From the NCBI RefSeq assembly GCF_036250735.1, contig NZ_CP109430.1:2790001-2854000 (forward strand): 64,000 nt of DNA, in the 5' to 3' direction. The DNA comes from Streptosporangium sp. NBC_01495. GTDB lineage: Bacteria; Actinomycetota; Actinomycetes; Streptosporangiales; Streptosporangiaceae. The notes below the pieces were generated by a model. It searched no databases. It was given only the letters and a program-made list of their open reading frames with translations, and was not told where the DNA came from. Shown here in pieces: positions 51,934 to 62,525 of this stretch. How positions within the stretch are numbered: the first letter of the stretch is position 1; every line of letters starts with the position of its first letter. Position numbers and translations under genes: made by a program.

Positions 51934-54900
51934 ATGCGGTTCGACATCCTCGGTCCCACGCGGATCCGGCTCGACGGCGGGCGCGTGGTCGCCGTGGGCG
52001 GCCAGGGGATGCGCGCGCTGCTCGTGATGCTCCTCCTCGACGCGGGGAGGGTTGTGACCGTCGAGCGGCTCATCGGCGGCCTGTACGGCGACGATCCGCC
52101 CGCGAACGCCGCCAACGCCCTGCAGTCCCAGGTCTCGCGGCTGCGCAGGGCGCTCGGCGTCCAGGAGGTGATCGAGTTCCACCCGGCCGGATACCGGCTC
52201 GTGGCCGGTGCCGACGCCGTCGACGCCCACCGCTTCGAAGGGCTCGCCGCCGAGGGCCGCCGGGCTCTGGCCTCCGGCGAGCACGACCGGGCCGTCGAGC
52301 TGCTGGGCGAGGCGCTCTCCCTGTGGCGCGGGCCCGCGCTCGCCGACGTGGGGGACTCGCCGTTCGCCCAGGCCCCCTCGGCCAGGCTGGAGAGGCTCAG
52401 ACTCGACTGCGTGGAGGACCGCGTCCAGGCGGAGCTGGAGCTGGGCCGCCACCGCGAGCTCGTCGCCGAGCTGCAGGAGCTGACCGCCGCCCATCCCTTC
52501 AGGGAGCGGCTGTACGGGCAGCTGATGCGCGCCCTGTACGGCTCGGGCAGGCAGGCCGAGGCCCTGGAGGTGTACGAGGGGGCCAGGCGGATCCTCGGTG
52601 AGGAGTTCGGTGTGGACCCGTCGGCGGAACTGGCCGCCGTGCACCTGGCGGTGCTCAGGGCCGACCCCGCCCTCACCGGCACTCCCATCGGCGTCGCGGC
52701 CGGCGGTGCCGGGCCCGTCAGGTCGGGCCTGTGGGCCCCGCTGACCAGTTTCGTCGGCAGGGAGGGGGAGATGTCCAGGCTCCGCGCGCTGCTCGGCGAG
52801 GCGAGACTGGTCACCCTGGTCGGTCCCGGCGGCGCGGGCAAGACCCGGCTGGCCGGTGAGGTCGCCACGGGGGAGCGGGGCGACGTGTGCTTCGTGGAAC
52901 TGGCCCCGGTCCTCGGCGGAGGGGAGGCGGCCCGGGCCGTTCTCGGGGCGCTGGGCGTCCGCGACGCCGGTCTGTTTCCCGGCTCCGGCCGCCCGGCGCC
53001 CACCCCTCTGGCGAGGCTGGTCGCGGTGCTGGCCGACCGTCCCGTGCTGCTCGTCCTGGACAACTGCGAGCACCTGGTCGCGGAGGTCGCCGGGCTCGCC
53101 GACCGCCTGCTCGCCGCCTGTCCGGGACTGCGTGTCCTGGTCACCAGCAGGGAGGCGCTCGGTATCACCGGGGAGGTGCTCCACCCGGTCGCGCCGCTGC
53201 CGGTGCCGAGGGCGGGCACCGGCGCGGGCGAGGCCCTGGCCTACCCCGCCGTGCGGCTCTTCGCCGACAGGGCGGCGGCCGTGTGCCCCGGTTTCCGCGT
53301 CGACGACGCCAACGTCGAGCAGGTGCTGGACATCTGCCGCGCCCTGGACGGCCTGCCGCTCGCGCTGGAGCTGGCCGCGGCGCGCCTGCGCTCCCTGCCG
53401 GTGGCCGAGGTGGCCTCCCGGCTGGGCGACCGGTTCCGGCTGCTGTCGCGCGGCAGCCGCACCGCGCTGCCCCGGCACCAGACGCTGCGCGCCGTGGTCG
53501 CCTGGAGCTGGGACCTGCTCGACGACGACGAGCGGTCGCTGGCCGGGCGGCTCACCGTCTTCGTGGGCGGCGCGACGCTGGAGGCGGCCGGGCGGGTGTG
53601 CGGGCTGCGGGAGGACGAGGCCGTCGACCTGCTGAGTTCCCTCGCGGAGAAGTCGCTCGTCGAGCGGGTGGGCGGGCGCTACCGGATGCTGGAGACCATC
53701 CGCGCGTACTGCGCGGAACGGCTGGCCGAGACCGGCGAGACCGAGGCGCGCCGCGAGGCGCACGCCTCGTACTACGCGGACCTGGCGGCCACGGCGGACT
53801 CCCACCTGCGCGACGCCGGGCAGCTGGAGTGGCTGCGGCGGCTGGACGAGGAGCGCGACGACCTGCACGCCGCGCTGCGCTGGGCCGTCGACACCGGCAG
53901 GATCGGGCAGGGGCTGCGCCTGCTCGCCGGGCTCGCCATGTACTGGTGGCTGCGGGGCCGCCGCTCGGAGGGCGCGGCCCTGGCCGCGGACCTGCTCGTC
54001 GCGATCGGCGTGGTCCCCGCCAAGGACGTGGTCCCCGCCAAGGACGCGGTCGGGTCCGTACCGGAGGAGAGCGCGACCGGGTCCGTACCGGCCGAGGGCG
54101 CGACCGGGTCCGTACCGGCCGAAGGCACGGTCGGGTCCGTACCGGCCGAGGGGATGACGGGGGCGGTTTCGGTCGAGAGCGCGATGGGGGTCGTTCCGGT
54201 CGAGGGGATGGGGGAGGAGTACGCCATGTGCGTGCTCGTGGCCTCCTCCGGCAAGTCGCGGTCGTCCCGGCATTTCGCCCTGCTGGAGACGATGGTCCCG
54301 ATCATCCCGCCGATCGACCTGCCGTACCGGTGGCCGTTCCTGGGCATGCTGTGGCCGATGTTCACCGGCCCGCCCACCTCCTTCTCGGAGTCGGGACCGC
54401 CGCCGGTATCCGAGGCCGCCGAGCCGTGGTTACGGGCGCTGTCCCATTTCGGGCACGGCTACTTCTATCTGCACGGCGGCGACACCGGGAGCGCCGAGCG
54501 CTTCTTCGAGGAGGCGCTGGAGCTGTTCCGTTCCATCGGGGAGCGCTGGGGGAGCGCGCTCACGCTGGCCGAGCTGGCCAGACTCGCCGACCTGCGACGG
54601 GACAGGGCCGCGTCGCGCGCGCTGGCCGGTGAGGCGCTCCTGCTGGCGGAGGAGCTCGGGTCGGATGAGGACATCGCGGAGCTCGTCTGCCATGAGGCCG
54701 CGGTGACCGTACGCGACGGCGACCTCGCGACCGCTCACGCCGAATACCTCCGCGCGGCCGACCACGCCCGCCGGGCGGGCGCCCTCGATGTGATGGCCAA
54801 GGTGCATCGTGGTCTCGCCGAGATCGCGAGGCTTCGCGGGGATCTGGACGAGGCGCTCACCCTCGCCCTCAGGGCCCTGGAACTGTGCACGCAGGCGTGG

Positions 54901-55272
54901 TACACCACCGAGGAGATCCGGTTGAGCATCACCGTCGACCTGGGCCGGATCGCCGCGTTGAGCGGAGACGTGGCCGGGGCGAGGACCTGGTATCGCAGGG
55001 CACTCGAACCGGCGATGCAGCGTTACCTGCTGGTGGCGGGCGCGGCGATCGAGGGCCTGGCGGAGGTCGCGCTGCTGGAGGGCGACGACAAGGGCGCGGC
55101 CCGGCTGCTGGGCGCGGCCACGGCCCTCAGCGGCACCCCGGCGGCGAACCCCGACGCCGCCGGGGTCACGGCGGCCGTCCGCACCCGCGTCGGTGACGTC
55201 GCGTACGAGGAGGAGTGGCGCGCGGGGACCCGCATGTCACGGGACGAGGTGCTCGCGACGCTCGACACCTGA
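51934..55272 (+). CDS. AfsR/SARP-family regulator with NB-ARC and TPR domains
   Basis: A 1112-residue regulator. An OmpR-like winged helix (about 1-90; FDILGPTRIRLDGGRVVAVG, LLLDAGRVVTVERLIGGLYG) and a bacterial activation domain (about 95-245; AVELLGEALSLWRGPALADV) form the SARP head. An NB-ARC-like ATPase follows (VTLVGPGGAGKTRLAGEV; VLLVLDNCEHLVAEVAG), then TPR-like repeats (about 800-1100). Residues about 695-760 are a low-complexity repeat (GSVPAEGATGS units). SARPs usually activate secondary metabolism; the downstream MFS exporter is a candidate target. No strong ribosome binding site at the ATG 51934. Confidence 0.9.
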   Translation: MRFDILGPTRIRLDGGRVVAVGGQGMRALLVMLLLDAGRVVTVERLIGGLYGDDPPANAANALQSQVSRLRRALGVQEVIEFHPAGYRLVAGADAVDAHRFEGLAAEGRRALASGEHDRAVELLGEALSLWRGPALADVGDSPFAQAPSARLERLRLDCVEDRVQAELELGRHRELVAELQELTAAHPFRERLYGQLMRALYGSGRQAEALEVYEGARRILGEEFGVDPSAELAAVHLAVLRADPALTGTPIGVAAGGAGPVRSGLWAPLTSFVGREGEMSRLRALLGEARLVTLVGPGGAGKTRLAGEVATGERGDVCFVELAPVLGGGEAARAVLGALGVRDAGLFPGSGRPAPTPLARLVAVLADRPVLLVLDNCEHLVAEVAGLADRLLAACPGLRVLVTSREALGITGEVLHPVAPLPVPRAGTGAGEALAYPAVRLFADRAAAVCPGFRVDDANVEQVLDICRALDGLPLALELAAARLRSLPVAEVASRLGDRFRLLSRGSRTALPRHQTLRAVVAWSWDLLDDDERSLAGRLTVFVGGATLEAAGRVCGLREDEAVDLLSSLAEKSLVERVGGRYRMLETIRAYCAERLAETGETEARREAHASYYADLAATADSHLRDAGQLEWLRRLDEERDDLHAALRWAVDTGRIGQGLRLLAGLAMYWWLRGRRSEGAALAADLLVAIGVVPAKDVVPAKDAVGSVPEESATGSVPAEGATGSVPAEGTVGSVPAEGMTGAVSVESAMGVVPVEGMGEEYAMCVLVASSGKSRSSRHFALLETMVPIIPPIDLPYRWPFLGMLWPMFTGPPTSFSESGPPPVSEAAEPWLRALSHFGHGYFYLHGGDTGSAERFFEEALELFRSIGERWGSALTLAELARLADLRRDRAASRALAGEALLLAEELGSDEDIAELVCHEAAVTVRDGDLATAHAEYLRAADHARRAGALDVMAKVHRGLAEIARLRGDLDEALTLALRALELCTQAWYTTEEIRLSITVDLGRIAALSGDVAGARTWYRRALEPAMQRYLLVAGAAIEGLAEVALLEGDDKGAARLLGAATALSGTPAANPDAAGVTAAVRTRVGDVAYEEEWRAGTRMSRDEVLATLDT
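54050..54170 (+). repeat. 30-bp tandem repeat within the SARP gene
   Basis: Four imperfect, consecutive 30-bp units begin with GTCCGTACCGG and encode the decapeptide pattern GSVPAEGATG. They are preceded and followed by degenerate copies (VVPAKD; AVSVESAMGV). The array sits between the ATPase and TPR regions. Confidence 0.8.
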
Positions 55273-55559
55273 CCCCGCCCGGACGCCCCGGGCGGTCCGG
55301 GCGGCGTGGGCGGCGTGGACGTGCGGGCCGATCCCGCCGGGGCTGGTCCGGCCGGTTCGGCGTGGACGACGCGGGCGGTCCGGGGCGCGACCTCGCCGGG
55401 TCGGGCCGGTCTGCCGGGGCGGTGTGGAAGCCCGGACGGCGCGGCCTTGGCACGGTGGAGTCACCGTGGCCGCCATCGTGGCCGTCGCAGGGCCGTCGCA
55501 GCGGTCGTCGGCGTGGCCGTCAGCGGGAGGTGCGCGGGCCGTCAGCGCCCCCGGTCACG

Positions 55560-57113
55560 ATGACGGGCATGAACGATCACTCCCCGATCACGGATCGCCG
55601 CAGATGGGCGACCCTCGCCGTCGCCTGCCTGGCGGCGCTGCTGCTGTCCGTCGACGTCACCGTCCTGCACCTCGCCCTTCCCCAGCTGGTCGCGGACCTG
55701 GGGCCCTCGGCGACCCAGATCCTGTGGATCGGCGACGCGTACGGCTTCGCGCTCGCCGGGCTGCTGATCACGATGGGCAACGTCGGTGACCGGATCGGCC
55801 GCAAGCGGCTGCTCCTCATCGGTGCCGTGGCCTTCGGCGTGGCCTCGGCGGTGACCGCCTACGCTCCCACCCCCGAACTGCTCATCGCCGCCCGCGTCCT
55901 GCTCGGCGTGGCGGGCGCCACGATCATGCCCTCCACCCTGTCGATCATCCGCAACGTCTTCACCGACCCGAAGGAGCGGACCACGGCGATCGGCCTGTGG
56001 AGCGGGATGGGCGCGGCGGGGTTCGCCCTGGGGCCGGTCGTCGGCGGCCTGTTGCTCGACCACTTCTGGTGGGGCTCGGTCTTCCTGATCAACCTGCCGG
56101 TGATGGCGCTCATCGTGATCGTCGGCCTCGTCGTGCTCCCGGAGTCGCGTAACCCCGCGGCGGGGCGGGTGGACCTCGTGAGCGTGCCGCTGTCCGTGGC
56201 CGGCGTGATCGGCGTGATCTACGCTGTAAAGGAGGCCGCCGTGCACGGCCCCGACAACGCCGGTGTCCTGGTGCCGGGGGCCGTCGGGGTCATCGCCCTG
56301 GCGCTGTTCGCCTGGCGGCAGACCCGGCTGACCGAGCCGCTGATCGACGTCCGCCTCTTCCGGCGCCGGGCCTTCACCGCCTCGGTCGGCGCCAACCTCG
56401 TCGCCATCTTCGGCATGTCCGCGCTGTCGCTGATCTTCGCCTGGTACTTCCAGCTCGTCCTGGGCTGGTCGCCTCTGCGGGCCGGTCTCGCGGGACTGCC
56501 CGGAGGCGCGTCGGCGGCGGTCGGTGGGGTCCTGGCGGCCGGGCTGATCACCCGATGGGGCCGGGCCAGGGTGGTGGCGCTCGGCCTGGCGATGCCCGCC
56601 GCGGGCTTCGCCTGCTACAGCCGGCTCGCTCTCGACACCCCATACCTCTACTTCCTCGTTCCCATGATCGTCTGCGGGGTGGGCATCGGGCTCACGTTCG
56701 CGGTCACCAACGACACCGTGCTCGCGAGCGTGCCCAGGGAACGGGCCGGCGCCGCGGCGGCGATCTCCGAGACCTCCTTGGAACTGGGCGGCGCGCTGGG
56801 CATCGCCGTCCTGGGCAGCATCCTCACCGGCGTCTACCGGGATGACCTCCGGCTCCCGGCGGGGCTGCCCGACGAGGTGGCAGTTCCCGTCGTGGAGTCA
56901 CTGCCCACCGCCCTGCAGGCGGCCGCGGCGCTCCCCGCCCAGCTGGGGGAGGCCGTCGCCGAGGCCGCCAGGCTGGCCTTCGTCGCCGGGGTCGAGGTGA
57001 CGGCGATCACCGCCGCGGTGATGATCGCCGTACTCGCGGTGGTCTCGCTCGTCAGCCTGCGCGGCGTCCCCGACGTGATCCCCGAGGAACTGCTCGCCGA
57101 GCCGCACCGGTGA
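55560..57113 (+). CDS. MFS drug exporter, DHA2 (14-TM) family
   Basis: A 517-residue transporter with about 14 transmembrane helices. Motif A is GNVGDRIGRKRLL, motif C GLWSGMGAAGFALGPVVGGL, and the first helix carries LLLSVDVTVLHLALPQL. It probably expels a drug or metabolite using the proton gradient. It lies downstream of the SARP gene on the same strand after a 287-bp gap that is very GC-rich and shows no gene. The start is ATG 55560 or 55569. Confidence 0.9.
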   Translation: MTGMNDHSPITDRRRWATLAVACLAALLLSVDVTVLHLALPQLVADLGPSATQILWIGDAYGFALAGLLITMGNVGDRIGRKRLLLIGAVAFGVASAVTAYAPTPELLIAARVLLGVAGATIMPSTLSIIRNVFTDPKERTTAIGLWSGMGAAGFALGPVVGGLLLDHFWWGSVFLINLPVMALIVIVGLVVLPESRNPAAGRVDLVSVPLSVAGVIGVIYAVKEAAVHGPDNAGVLVPGAVGVIALALFAWRQTRLTEPLIDVRLFRRRAFTASVGANLVAIFGMSALSLIFAWYFQLVLGWSPLRAGLAGLPGGASAAVGGVLAAGLITRWGRARVVALGLAMPAAGFACYSRLALDTPYLYFLVPMIVCGVGIGLTFAVTNDTVLASVPRERAGAAAAISETSLELGGALGIAVLGSILTGVYRDDLRLPAGLPDEVAVPVVESLPTALQAAAALPAQLGEAVAEAARLAFVAGVEVTAITAAVMIAVLAVVSLVSLRGVPDVIPEELLAEPHR

Positions 57114-57296
57114 CCCGTACGACGGCACCGTGTCCTGACCGCCGGCTGTCCGGCACCGCCTCGCCGCGACGACGCCCGGTTCGCCGAGCGCGCTCTCACC
57201 CGGATGTCGCGGCGAGGCGCGGATCGCGTCGCGCGGCGACGCGAGTTCCTCGACACGGCCGGTGCGGCCGAGGGGGTTCCGGGAGGCGCGGTGGGG

Positions 57297-57713
57297 TCAG
57301 TCGGTGGGCAGGAGGGTGCCGAGCGGCCCGAGGTCGAGGTTGAGATCGGACGGGGAGAGCCCGAAGTGCTCGCACAGCTCGGTCATGGCCTCCTCAAGGC
57401 GCATCAGCGCCATGCCCAGCACCTCCACCTGCTCGTCCGACAGGTCCCCCTGGTCCATCCGGCGCACGCACTGGCGTTCCACCAGCTGCCGTATCAGCTC
57501 GACGAGGGTGAGCACGAGGCGGGTCAGGTCCCGTTCGACGGCCTCCGGGTCGGTGTTCACCCGCCACCGGACGGCCCGCGCCGGTCCTCGCGTGTTCCCG
57601 GCCGCGCCCGAGGGGGCGGTTCGCGTTACCTTGAACCTCCTCGCGGTGGGACGGAGCCGCTCCCGGGTGCCGCGAGGGTCCTCCGCCCGGGGGGCGCCAG
57701 GGAGGCGGTTCAC
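57297..57713 (-). CDS. gvpK: Gas vesicle protein GvpK
   Basis: 138 residues. The conserved GvpK part begins near residue 50: RVNTDPEAVERDLTRLVLTL, ELIRQLVERQCVRRMDQGDL, LCEHFGLSPSDLNLDLGPLG. The basic N-terminal 50 residues are less conserved. GvpK is an accessory protein needed for vesicle assembly. Last gene of the gvp operon; its start overlaps gvpS as ATGA. Confidence 0.92.
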   Translation of the reverse strand: MNRLPGAPRAEDPRGTRERLRPTARRFKVTRTAPSGAAGNTRGPARAVRWRVNTDPEAVERDLTRLVLTLVELIRQLVERQCVRRMDQGDLSDEQVEVLGMALMRLEEAMTELCEHFGLSPSDLNLDLGPLGTLLPTD

Positions 57714-57985
57714 GGCGGGCCCCCCTCCTCGGAGGCCCGGACGAGGGTGACCGCGCCGGGCGGGTGGGCGGACGGGATCGGGTCGGAGGCCCGTACGGAG
57801 GTGATCAGGGCGCGCAGGGAGATGCGGACGAGGTCGATGTCGGCGATGGACAGCACGAGGTCCCCGCTCACCACCACCCCGCCGGCCAGCAGCCGGTCGA
57901 GCAGGTCCACGAGTGCCACTCGCTCGGGGGGAATACGCCCCTGGGTGGCGAGCTCGGCGCCTCGCGGGTGGTGGTCACGGGTCAT
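57710..57985 (-). CDS. gvpS: Gas vesicle protein GvpS (GvpA/J family)
   Basis: 91 residues with the GvpA-type core VALVDLLDRLLAGGVVVSGD and LVLSIADIDLVRISLRALIT. The position between gvpL and gvpK matches gvpS of Streptomyces clusters. A minor structural or nucleating component. GGAG lies 7 nt before the ATG, inside the gvpL end. Confidence 0.88.
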   Translation of the reverse strand: MTRDHHPRGAELATQGRIPPERVALVDLLDRLLAGGVVVSGDLVLSIADIDLVRISLRALITSVRASDPIPSAHPPGAVTLVRASEEGGPP

Positions 57986-58769
57986 CGAGCGTCTCCGCGC
58001 CGGTCGGGCCGAGGTCCATCGAGGTGAAGGAGTACGGCGCCCAGGGGCCGGTGAGCTGTATCTCGATCCCCTGGCCCCGCAGCGAGTCGACGGCCGCGGT
58101 GAACTCCTCGCGGCGGTCCTCGTCGACGAGGTAGGCGCCGTTGAGCAGCATCACCTCCTCGCGGCCCGACAGTTGCGGGTCCTGCGGCCGATGGCGATGG
58201 CCGGCGACCGAGACGGACACCAGGGCGGCGTGGATGTCCTCGGCACGCCGCGCCGCCAGGCGCCAGGCGTCCTCCCGGCTGCGCAGGCTCGCCCGGCGGC
58301 GCTTCAGGTACGCCGTTCCCGGGCTGTCGGTCTCCGCGGGGGCCTCCTCGGCGGGAGGATCGCCCGCGCCCGGTTCGGCGTACGCCTTCACACCCCACTC
58401 CTTGCATCCGGTGACGTGGGCGAGCACCTCGGCGAAGTCGTCGTGTCTGCGCCGAAGCAGGTCGCGGACCTGGTCTTCGGTGCTGTAGACCGTCACCAGC
58501 CGGACCGGGGCTGTGGGAGCCTCCTCCGCCACGGCCTCCACGACACGGTTGTGGGCGCGGGCCGTCCCCCCGACCCAGTCCAGGTCCTCCAGGGAACGCC
58601 GCAGCGGCTCCTCGCCGAACTCCTCCAGGGGCACCGGGCTCACGTACGCGACCAGGCCCTCGTGCGTGATCGCACGCACCGGCGCTCCGGCCACGCCCGC
58701 CACGTGCTCCGGGAGAGCGTGGCCCACGTCCCGGGCGATCGCGTAGAGATACGTGCCCGCCTCAGCCAT
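57975..58769 (-). CDS. gvpL: Gas vesicle protein GvpL/GvpF
   Basis: 264 residues, GvpF/L family: TYLYAIARDVGHALPEHVAG, THEGLVAYVSPVPLEEFGEE and AHNRVVEAVAEE in the N-terminal half, GPWAPYSFTSM at the C-terminus. It is an assembly factor thought to bind GvpA and other Gvp proteins in the cytosol. GGGAGGAG lies before the ATG at 58769. It overlaps gvpJ upstream by 8 bp and gvpS downstream by 11 bp. Confidence 0.92.
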   Translation of the reverse strand: MAEAGTYLYAIARDVGHALPEHVAGVAGAPVRAITHEGLVAYVSPVPLEEFGEEPLRRSLEDLDWVGGTARAHNRVVEAVAEEAPTAPVRLVTVYSTEDQVRDLLRRRHDDFAEVLAHVTGCKEWGVKAYAEPGAGDPPAEEAPAETDSPGTAYLKRRRASLRSREDAWRLAARRAEDIHAALVSVSVAGHRHRPQDPQLSGREEVMLLNGAYLVDEDRREEFTAAVDSLRGQGIEIQLTGPWAPYSFTSMDLGPTGAETLDDP

Positions 58770-59220
58770 CGCGCTCCTCCCTGAACCTTCCGGCCCTTCT
58801 CGGCTCCCGGGCGTCATCGGGCGAACGGGTGCCCTCGCCCCTGCCGAGGGAACGGCGCCGGGTGCCCGCCGTGCTGTCGGCGCCCTCGATGCCCTCGACG
58901 CCCTCCAGACCGGCCAGCCGGTCGCGGAGGACGCGGTTCTCCTCGACCAGGTCGCGGTCCTGGGAGGTGAGCCACGGATCGTGTTCCCACCAGTCGATCC
59001 CCAGCTCCCGCGCGGTGTCGACCGAGGCGATGAGCAGGCGCAGCTTGATGGTGAGCAGCTCGATGTCGAGCAGGTTCACGCGGATGTCGCCCACGATCAC
59101 CACACCTCTGTCGAGCACCCGCTCCAGGATGTCGGCGAGGTTGGCGGACTCCCGCCCGCCGGATGGCCCTCCGCCGTAGGACCGAGGGAAGGCGCCGCCG
59201 GGTCGCGTCACGTCGGCCAC
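58762..59220 (-). CDS. gvpJ: Gas vesicle protein GvpJ (GvpA family)
   Basis: 152 residues. The GvpA-like core (NLADILERVLDRGVVIVGDI, RVNLLDIELLTIKLRLLIAS) is followed by LGIDWWEHDPWLT, typical of GvpJ, and a charged coiled-coil tail of about 60 residues. A minor shell protein, probably at the tips. It starts 1 bp after gvpO. Confidence 0.9.
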   Translation of the reverse strand: MADVTRPGGAFPRSYGGGPSGGRESANLADILERVLDRGVVIVGDIRVNLLDIELLTIKLRLLIASVDTARELGIDWWEHDPWLTSQDRDLVEENRVLRDRLAGLEGVEGIEGADSTAGTRRRSLGRGEGTRSPDDAREPRRAGRFREERDG

Positions 59221-59221
59221 G

Positions 59222-59665
59222 TCAGCCCGCCTCGCCGCCGTCCGTCCGGCCGCGCCTGTAGCGCCGCACCCTGTGGTACGACAACAGGTCGCCGGCGGGG
59301 TCCATCTCGATCCGGTAGAGCGAAAGCATGTCGCCCGACGAGGGGATGTGACGGTCCTCGACGACCTCGACCTCGACCTGCCAGCCGTCCTCGGTCCTTC
59401 GCACCAGCGTCACCCCCTCGGTGTCCTTCGAGGTCAGGCCGATGATCTGCCGCAGCCCCGCCGCTCCGGCGGTCGCCGCCGACAGGGCGGGGGAACGCCG
59501 CCGCGGCTCCTTCGCGGGCTCTTCCTCGTCCTCGTCCAGGTCCTCCTCGCCGAGGTCCTCGTAGGGTTCCTCGTCCTCGTCGAAGACCTCGTCGACCTCG
59601 TCGCCGGCGGTCCTGTAGGAATCGTCGGCGGGGCGTTCCTCACGGGTTCTGCGCCTGGCAGGCAC
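59222..59665 (-). CDS. gvpO: Gas vesicle protein GvpO
   Basis: 147 residues. The acidic N-terminal half (VDEVFDEDEEPYEDLGEEDL) precedes the conserved GvpO region (ATAGAAGLRQIIGLTSKDTE; GWQVEVEVVEDRHIPSSGDM; DLLSYHRVRRYRRG). A regulatory or assembly accessory protein. In Streptomyces clusters gvpO is usually first; here it lies between gvpG and gvpJ. Confidence 0.9.
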   Translation of the reverse strand: MPARRRTREERPADDSYRTAGDEVDEVFDEDEEPYEDLGEEDLDEDEEEPAKEPRRRSPALSAATAGAAGLRQIIGLTSKDTEGVTLVRRTEDGWQVEVEVVEDRHIPSSGDMLSLYRIEMDPAGDLLSYHRVRRYRRGRTDGGEAG

Positions 59666-59710
59666 GAGATCACTCCCCTCGTCGTCTCCGCGCCGGTGCG
59701 GCCGTACCGG

Positions 59711-59932
59711 CTAAGCGATCATCTCTCCGAGGATTCGCTCCGTCGCCGCGGCCTCCTCCTCCTCGGAGATCTCGCCGGAGGCCCTGGCCTCCGCCAGTTC
59801 CTCCAGACGGCGCCTGACCGCCGCGGGACTCCGGAGTTCCTGCTCGGCCTGCTCCTGAAGCAGCTCCGCGAGCCGGATCAGCCCACGCAGCGGCGCGAGC
59901 GGCAGGCCGAGGATGAGCCCCAGCGGTTCCAC
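59711..59932 (-). CDS. gvpG: Gas vesicle protein GvpG
   Basis: A 73-residue helical protein (LILGLPLAPLRGLIRLAELL; EISEEEEAAATERILGEM) of the GvpG family, an assembly factor. The GTG at 59932 follows GGGGGAGG at 8 nt. It sits between gvpF and gvpO, as is common in actinobacteria. Confidence 0.9.
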   Translation of the reverse strand: MEPLGLILGLPLAPLRGLIRLAELLQEQAEQELRSPAAVRRRLEELAEARASGEISEEEEAAATERILGEMIA

Positions 59933-59948
59933 GATCGATCACCTCCCC

Positions 59949-60836
59949 CTACGTCCTGACGAAGTCGTACGGTGCCAGCGGGCCGAGCAGGCGCAGCTCG
60001 ACACGGCCGGCCCACCGGGTCCCGAACTCGTCCAGGGCCTCCTCGATCTCCGGCCATCTGTCGGTGTCCGCGAGCAGGGCCACGTGGGCGGCGTCCTGCT
60101 CGTGGGTGGGCTCGCGCACGAGGATGGAGACGCAGAGCGGGTCCAGGGCGCCGACCAGCTCGCCGGTGTCGGCCTCGCGCTTGGCCGCGATCGAGGTGTT
60201 GACCAGCTCCCCGAGCCGCATCCTCGCGTCCCACGTCGCCTCCTCGGGGCGTCCGCGGATCGCGTCGCGCAGCCGCGCGATCTCAGGTTCCTCGTCGAGC
60301 ACCTCCCGCAGGACGGTCCGCTCGACGTAGCGTCCCTTCACCACGTACTCCGCGCGTCCCTCCAGCTCGCTCAGCGTGGTGAGGAACTCGTCGTGGTGGG
60401 GGGCGAGCAGCTCGTCGACGACCGCTCGGGCGTCCGTCACCACCGCCCCGAAACGCAGGGGGAGCACGGGTACCTCCGCGGCGGTGGCGTCCAGCAGCCG
60501 CTCGTGGGCCACGAGGTCGTCCGGCCTGCCGAGGGGGCGGTCGGTGGAGATGTCGCTCACCAGGGCGGCGATCTCTCCGTGGCGCACCAGCTCGACCGCG
60601 TTCGGCGGGTCTCCCACCCCCCGGGTGCCCGGGGTCAGGTCGACGTCGGACGGGATGATCCCGTACACGTAGGTGGCGGTCACCCGCCTGGAGGCGCCGG
60701 GTCCTCCGGCTCCTCCGGATCGGGCCGTGGCGGCCCGTTCACCGCGACCGGTGTCGTGCCGCCCGGCCGTTCTGGGGGCGTCGGTCCTGGGTCTGCCGGC
60801 CTGGACCGTCCCGCGCTTTCCACTGGAACCGCGCAT
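59949..60836 (-). CDS. gvpF: Gas vesicle protein GvpF/GvpL with basic N-terminal extension
   Basis: 295 residues. The GvpF domain begins at about residue 52 (TATYVYGIIPSDVDLTPGTR) with AHERLLDATAAEVPVLPLRF and the C-terminal LLGPLAPYDFVR. GvpF binds GvpA and limits its aggregation. The ATG at 60836 has GGGAGGAG upstream and directly follows gvpA, which supports the 51-residue Arg/Gly/Ala-rich leader. A GTG at 60683 would give a leaderless family-length protein but has a poor binding site. Confidence 0.88.
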   Translation of the reverse strand: MRGSSGKRGTVQAGRPRTDAPRTAGRHDTGRGERAATARSGGAGGPGASRRVTATYVYGIIPSDVDLTPGTRGVGDPPNAVELVRHGEIAALVSDISTDRPLGRPDDLVAHERLLDATAAEVPVLPLRFGAVVTDARAVVDELLAPHHDEFLTTLSELEGRAEYVVKGRYVERTVLREVLDEEPEIARLRDAIRGRPEEATWDARMRLGELVNTSIAAKREADTGELVGALDPLCVSILVREPTHEQDAAHVALLADTDRWPEIEEALDEFGTRWAGRVELRLLGPLAPYDFVRT

Positions 60837-60837
60837 C

Positions 60838-61278
60838 TCACTCCTCCCTGCGCCGTCTGCGGCGGGGCGCCGGCTCGCGCTCCTCACCGGCCTCCTCGAA
60901 CTCGTCCTCGCCGGACTCGCCGGCCGTCAGGCCGCGGATCTTCTCTCCCGCCGCGTCCAGCAGTCCCTGCGTCGCACCCTTGACCTTCTTCTTGCTTCCG
61001 CTCTCCGTCATGCCCTCCACCAGCTCCGGCAGCCCCTTCTGGTTGCCGGTCTGGGAGAGGTCGAGGCGGTTGACGGCCTCGGCGAAGCGCAGGTAGGTGT
61101 CGACGCTGGCCACCACGACGCGGGCGTCGACCGTCAACACCTCGATCCCGACCAGGGAAACCCTGACGTAGGCGTCGATCACGAGTCCCTTGTCGAGGAT
61201 CGTGTCGATGACGTCGGCCAGCCCCGATGAGGACCCGTGGCCGCTCACCCCGCCGCCCGAAGGTTGAACGATGGTCAT
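60838..61278 (-). CDS. gvpA: Gas vesicle structural protein GvpA
   Basis: 146 residues. The core [20 protein letters not shown] / [20 protein letters not shown] / [17 protein letters not shown] is the canonical shell protein that forms the ribbed gas vesicle wall. It carries an unusually long charged C-terminal tail (about 75 residues, ending [11 protein letters not shown]) for a GvpA. No second gvpA-like major shell gene is present. Confidence 0.93.
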   Translation of the reverse strand: MTIVQPSGGGVSGHGSSSGLADVIDTILDKGLVIDAYVRVSLVGIEVLTVDARVVVASVDTYLRFAEAVNRLDLSQTGNQKGLPELVEGMTESGSKKKVKGATQGLLDAAGEKIRGLTAGESGEDEFEEAGEEREPAPRRRRRREE

Positions 61279-61314
61279 GGCGTCTCCTTCCCGGTGTCTC
61301 CGTGGCCTCCCCGG

Positions 61315-62520
<1,206 letters not shown>

Positions 62521-62525
62521 CAAGG

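Noticed and set aside
54050..54170. CRISPR array
   Set aside because: Units are contiguous 30-bp tandem copies without spacers and lie in frame inside the SARP coding sequence.
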